Assembly: GCF_050596425.1 (NCBI RefSeq)
Contig: NZ_CP192292.1
Span: 4,846,367-4,910,366 of the forward strand
Length of the DNA stretch: 64,000 nt
Origin: G963665925 sp050596425
GTDB lineage: Bacteria > Bacillota > Clostridia > Peptostreptococcales > Acidaminobacteraceae
Direction: 5' to 3'
Shown here one piece after another: positions 60,950-64,000 of the stretch; the stretch's first letter is position 1, and each line of letters starts with the position of its first letter. The position numbers were made by a program, and so were the translations under genes. Under the pieces are notes generated by a model that searched no databases, was not told the origin of the DNA, and saw only the letters and a program-made list of their open reading frames with translations.

Positions 60950-61585
60950 CTAATTGTTCAAGTAAATTATGACTTTACGGAAAGGTTCTTCCCCTTCGCT
61001 CTTTGTAGAAACGTATGGGTTGCCTTGAAGTGTTGAGTGGATAATGCGTCGTTCATATGGATTCATAGGTTCAAGCACAATATCTTTACGTGTCTTCTTG
61101 GCCTTTCTCGCCAGTCTCTTAGCCAGCTTTTCAAGCGTAGCTCTTCTTTTTTCTCTATAATTTTCAGTATCCAGAATTACGCGTACGTAATCTTCTCTGT
61201 CTTTATTCACTATTAAGCTAACCAAGTACTGAAGGGCATCTAGGGTTTGACCGCGACGGCCAATTAGAAGAGCCATTTCTGTACCTGACATTTCTATACT
61301 TAAGTCTTTTCCATCGAAATGAACATTAAACTCTGCTTCTACATTCATTTCATCGAGAACACTTTGAAGAAAATCCATTGCAACTTGATCAACATGCTTG
61401 ATTTTTGTTGCTCTGATTTTTGCTTCACTGCCGCCAAAGATTCCAAGGAATGCTTTTGCCGGTTCTTCTAATACTTCATATTCAACCTGATCTCTTGTCG
61501 TATCAAGTGCGATAAGAGCCAGTTCAAGCGCCTCTTCAACTGTTTTACCAGTTTTTTCGACGACATTGCTGTTCATGATGTCCAT
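60950..61585 (-). CDS. jag: Jag/KhpB RNA-binding protein
   Basis: 211 residues. Jag N domain (about 1-55, KTGKTVEEALELALIAL), KH domain about 80-150 (GRRGQTLDALQYLVSLIVNK), R3H domain about 150-211 (EPMNPYERRIIHSTLQ). Four bases after yidC. An RNA-binding partner of KhpA, tied to cell-wall and membrane-protein control. Confidence 0.95.
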   Translation of the reverse strand: MDIMNSNVVEKTGKTVEEALELALIALDTTRDQVEYEVLEEPAKAFLGIFGGSEAKIRATKIKHVDQVAMDFLQSVLDEMNVEAEFNVHFDGKDLSIEMSGTEMALLIGRRGQTLDALQYLVSLIVNKDREDYVRVILDTENYREKRRATLEKLAKRLARKAKKTRKDIVLEPMNPYERRIIHSTLQGNPYVSTKSEGEEPFRKVIIYLNN

Positions 61586-61588
61586 CTA

Positions 61589-62299
61589 TTACGCCGCCTC
61601 CTTATTAGCCAACTTTGGTACAATATACTGTTGACCCATTTGGAACACATTACTTACAATCCAGTAAATCATAAGACCTGCTGACATGGATGCACCAAAC
61701 CATAAAATCATAAGTGGCATCATCATCTGCATAGTCTGCATTTGCTGGTTTGCCTGCTGTTGTTTTCCTGTTGTTAGTGCCATTGAAATATAAGTTGTCA
61801 GTGCTGCTAGAATTGGAAGAACACCCGGTAGACCATTTATGAATGGAACACCTGTATCAATTAATGCGCCAATTGAGTCCGGTACACTAATATCTGATAT
61901 CCATAAAAATGTCTGATTAAGCGCTTCTGACGCAAGTGTTGCATCACCACCAAAAACGTAATTCACTGGCTCTCTAAGGACACGGAATAGTCCAAAAAGA
62001 ATAGGCATTTGAATGAGGAGCGGAAGACATCCTGCTAGAGGATTAATATTATGCTCTTTGTAAAGCTCCATCATCTTAATATTCAACGTCTCTTTGTCGT
62101 CTTTGTACTTTTCTTGAAGTTTTTTCAACTTTGGTTGAACATCATTCATAGCTTTGGTTGACTGAATTTGCTTAAACGATAATGGCACCAGAAGCACCTT
62201 AACAATTATCGTAAAAATTACAATCGAAAACCAGTAACTGCCCACAAAGCTATAAACACCGCCTAGCAGTGCACCAAGTCCCTGATATATAAAATCCAA
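61589..62299 (-). CDS. yidC: membrane protein insertase YidC/OxaA
   Basis: 236 residues, five TM segments. VKVLLVPLSFKQIQSTKAM, KYKDDKETLNIKMMELYKEHNINPLAGCLPLLIQMPI and QMPILFGLFRVLRE are typical. No lipoprotein signal, unlike many Firmicutes SpoIIIJ forms. The positively charged groove residue is likely the Arg/Lys in TM1 (VKVLLVPLS). Confidence 0.95.
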   Translation of the reverse strand: MDFIYQGLGALLGGVYSFVGSYWFSIVIFTIIVKVLLVPLSFKQIQSTKAMNDVQPKLKKLQEKYKDDKETLNIKMMELYKEHNINPLAGCLPLLIQMPILFGLFRVLREPVNYVFGGDATLASEALNQTFLWISDISVPDSIGALIDTGVPFINGLPGVLPILAALTTYISMALTTGKQQQANQQMQTMQMMMPLMILWFGASMSAGLMIYWIVSNVFQMGQQYIVPKLANKEAA

Positions 62300-62327
62300 C
62301 GAATTATCCTCCTATTCAACTCATCCC

Positions 62328-62537
62328 TCAATCCACTGGATCATATCCACCTGGATGGAAAGGATGACACTTCATAATTCTTTTCAGACCCATAAAGCCA
62401 CCCTTGGCTGCGCCATATTTTTCAATTGCTTCAATAGTATACGCAGAACAAGTCGGGTAAAAACGACAGTTGTTACCCAAAAATGGTGAAATATAATTTT
62501 TATAAAGCCCGATCAGAAAAATGAAAAAATTCTTCAA
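62328..62537 (-). CDS. yidD: membrane protein insertion efficiency factor YidD
   Basis: 69 residues from a TTG (AGGTG six bases before). CRFYPTCSAYTIEAIEKYG, GGFMGLKRIMKCHPFHPGG and YDPVD are diagnostic. Between rnpA and yidC as usual. Confidence 0.96.
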   Translation of the reverse strand: MKNFFIFLIGLYKNYISPFLGNNCRFYPTCSAYTIEAIEKYGAAKGGFMGLKRIMKCHPFHPGGYDPVD

Positions 62538-62586
62538 AATCTACACCTGATTTCTTTTTTTACCTCGAAAAATTCCAATATAATTG

Positions 62587-62919
62587 TTATTTCGAGTTTC
62601 TCAATTCCTTTAATACGCGGTTCACTTCACGGTTCGTATCATTAAATGTAGCTCGGTTCATTCGGACGCGTGCTACAAATACGATGTCATATCCTTGTCC
62701 GATTGAATCGGCCTTCAGTCGAAAGGCTTCCTTTATAAGACGCTTCACTCTATTTCGTACGACTGCTTTGCCAACCTTTTTACTGACGGATATGCCAATA
62801 CGGTTTTCGTTAAGGTCATTTTTTTTATAATACATCACGATAAATTTCGTGACGACCGATCGGCCCCGTTTATAAACGGCATGGAATTCGCGACTGTTCC
62901 TGAGACTAGTTAATCCCAC
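62587..62919 (-). CDS. rnpA: ribonuclease P protein component
   Basis: 110 residues from a GTG (GGAGG seven bases before). FHAVYKRGRSVVTKFIVMYY, GISVSKKVGKAVVRNRVKR (RNR motif) and YDIVFVARVRM mark the RNase P protein. It helps the RNA subunit bind pre-tRNA. Confidence 0.96.
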   Translation of the reverse strand: MGLTSLRNSREFHAVYKRGRSVVTKFIVMYYKKNDLNENRIGISVSKKVGKAVVRNRVKRLIKEAFRLKADSIGQGYDIVFVARVRMNRATFNDTNREVNRVLKELRNSK

Positions 62920-63011
62920 GGCTCATCCTCCGTTTTTCTGACCAGCCAGTGCTGGTCAATTGTTTCAATAATCCTCTTTTTAGAAATCAGAAATCAAAAA
63001 AAACCTAAATT

Positions 63012-63038
63012 GCAAAAAAGACCACGTATCGCGGTCTT
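63012..63038 (-). terminator. attenuator/terminator between rpmH and rnpA
   Basis: AAGACCGCG/CGTGGTCTT with TTTTTTG on the minus strand; the rpmH stop codon is in the first arm. Since rnpA follows closely, it may only reduce read-through. Confidence 0.7.
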
Positions 63039-63171
63039 ATGCAGTAAGGCTTTTTCTGCCTCTTTTTCTTCTGTTTTTAAGAATGTTGCGGCCAGCCTTA
63101 GTACGCATTCTCTTTCTGAAACCGTGCTCTTGCTTGCGCTGACGCTTCTTAGGTTGATAAGTTCTTTTCAC
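63037..63171 (-). CDS. rpmH: 50S ribosomal protein bL34
   Basis: 44 residues from a GTG at 63171 (GAGGTG upstream): KRTYQPKKRQRKQEHGFRKR, then MRTKAGRNILKNRRKRGR. The family length and N-terminus fix this start; longer in-frame readings enter the leader. Promoter at 63196-63225. Confidence 0.98.
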   Translation of the reverse strand: MKRTYQPKKRQRKQEHGFRKRMRTKAGRNILKNRRKRGRKSLTA

Positions 63172-63195
63172 CGGATACACCTCCTCTGTTTTAAG

Positions 63196-63225
63196 ATCAT
63201 ATATAAAAATATGCTTAATAGTCAA
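63196..63225 (-). promoter_or_regulatory. promoter of rpmH operon
   Basis: TTGACT, 18-base spacer, TATGAT on the minus strand, 25 bases before the rpmH GTG. Confidence 0.65.
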
Positions 63226-63239
63226 ATACACAAAGTCTG

Positions 63240-64000
63240 CTAAATAATTATAACGTCAAGCCCTAGCCTTGTCAAGAAAATTAGCAGATTCTTAAAACTG
63301 CCTCATCCCTCTCCCTTGTCTTTTTTGCAGCGGTCTCAGCATCTATGAAAATCTTTAAAAAACTTCCTCAAATGAACTGGACCAATAGCTAAATATCTAA
63401 ACGTTTTTAATGCATCTCACATCTAAAAAGAATCTCTTCCTATATAAATGTCATTTTTAATGCATTCTTTTGTAGACTTTCATCTATTCAACACCTTATT
63501 TAATGCATATACACCCACAGTTTTGAAAAAACCTTTCTCATTATATAAAGGAAGATTTGAAAAATCAACATGTGAATAAAAAAATTCTCCAAAAAAGTTA
63601 TCCACAAAGCCCTTCCCTGTGGATAATTATTATATTATAATTGAAATGTCGACAGAGATTTGTTATGATTAATCTTGCTGTTGATATGTGAATGATTCAT
63701 CCAAAGTATTCATTTTGACTATGAATTGTGGATAATGCTGTTAATATATCGGTGATTATTATGTTTTAGCTCCCAATATAGCTGTATTTGGCTCTGTGGA
63801 GATCTTAAAACATGTATTCTGGATACTGTGAATAGTGTCTTAAATGATCCATCGACTTATTAGATATTCCACAAGTTGATTTTTCGCTTGTGAATATCTT
63901 TTTTTGTCTTATTCTGGGGTGTACTAAAAAGTTATTCACAAAATCTGTGTATATATTGTGGACTAATCGATTTCTATCCATATATATAGGGGGTTAAGGC
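63240..64000. other. oriC: oriC spacer (rpmH-dnaA side) with DnaA boxes
   Basis: Gene-free. Exact DnaA boxes TTATCCACA or its complement lie at 63598-63606, 63618-63626 and 63727-63735; near-matches at 63571-63579 (TGTGAATAA) and 63932-63940 (TTATTCACA). Several looser TGTGGA or TGTGAAT motifs occur between 63790 and 63960. AT-only stretches near 63624-63640 could melt. GGGGGTTAAGG at the very end is a likely ribosome site for dnaA on the plus strand, outside the window. Confidence 0.85.

Noticed and set aside
1..64000. CRISPR arrays, insertion sequences, prophage
   Set aside because: No regularly spaced repeats, transposase, integrase or phage structural genes were seen.

Overview
The window reads as the origin-proximal left arm of the chromosome of a low-to-moderate G+C Firmicute, most likely class Clostridia. 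The evidence is the gene order rpmH-rnpA-yidD-yidC-jag-mnmE-mnmG-rsmG-noc-parA-parB, the blocks tadA-SRP RNA-dnaX-ybaB-recR and rpsF-ssb-rpsR-yybS-gdpP-rplI-dnaB-purA-walRK, and a DnaA-box-rich spacer at the right edge that should lead into dnaA just beyond base 64000. I cannot name the genus. Nearly all genes lie on the minus strand, that is, they are transcribed away from the origin on the leading strand.

From right to left: oriC spacer (63.2-64 kb); rpmH to jag operon (60.9-63.2 kb); tRNA-modification genes mnmE/mnmG and rsmG (56.8-60.9 kb); noc and parA/parB (54.1-56.8 kb); a 2.2-kb AT-rich gene-free stretch with four perfect parS sites (51.9-54.1 kb), one of them built into the parB terminator; lipid kinase, a BshB1-like deacetylase and a degenerate AcoR-type regulator (48.5-51.9 kb); an unfamiliar four-gene block with two paralogous helix-turn-helix/coiled-coil proteins and an OmpA-like protein (45.6-48.3 kb); tRNA-Arg, tadA, tRNA-Ser and the large-type SRP RNA (44.4-45.5 kb); two tandem HD-GYP sensor phosphodiesterases coupled by ATGA overlaps to dnaX (37.3-44.2 kb); ybaB, recR, bL25 (35.5-37.2 kb); a hybrid kinase whose phosphoacceptor His is Asn (33.7-35.3 kb); a DUF2325 gene with a Fur-like box; then an rRNA methyltransferase, YqeC, DUF5711, CvpA, YedF, DUF3343, DUF951 and an aminotransferase (26.5-33 kb).

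The most unusual region is 19.4-26.4 kb, which breaks the minus-strand pattern. It holds three small peptide genes with canonical double-glycine leaders, a membrane-anchored S41 protease, a candidate immunity protein, a YezD-like small protein, and on the opposite strand a C39-peptidase ABC exporter with its HlyD-type partner: a peptide (bacteriocin or signal) export island. Two of the peptide genes carry the same 20-nt leader element about 45 nt before the start codon. Its 5' part is complementary to the Shine-Dalgarno region, and its middle can form an alternative CCTG/CAGG hairpin, so it looks like a translational RNA switch. One base pair differs by a compensatory change between the two copies. 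A probable stand-alone small RNA lies just upstream.

Left of the island are the ribosomal/ssb operon, yybS-gdpP-rplI, a MoxR-DUF58-transglutaminase cassette set between rplI and dnaB, dnaB, an acetyltransferase, purA, a LysM-G5-M23 cell-wall hydrolase, and walR-walK followed by an unknown secreted protein and a YycH-like protein cut by the window edge.
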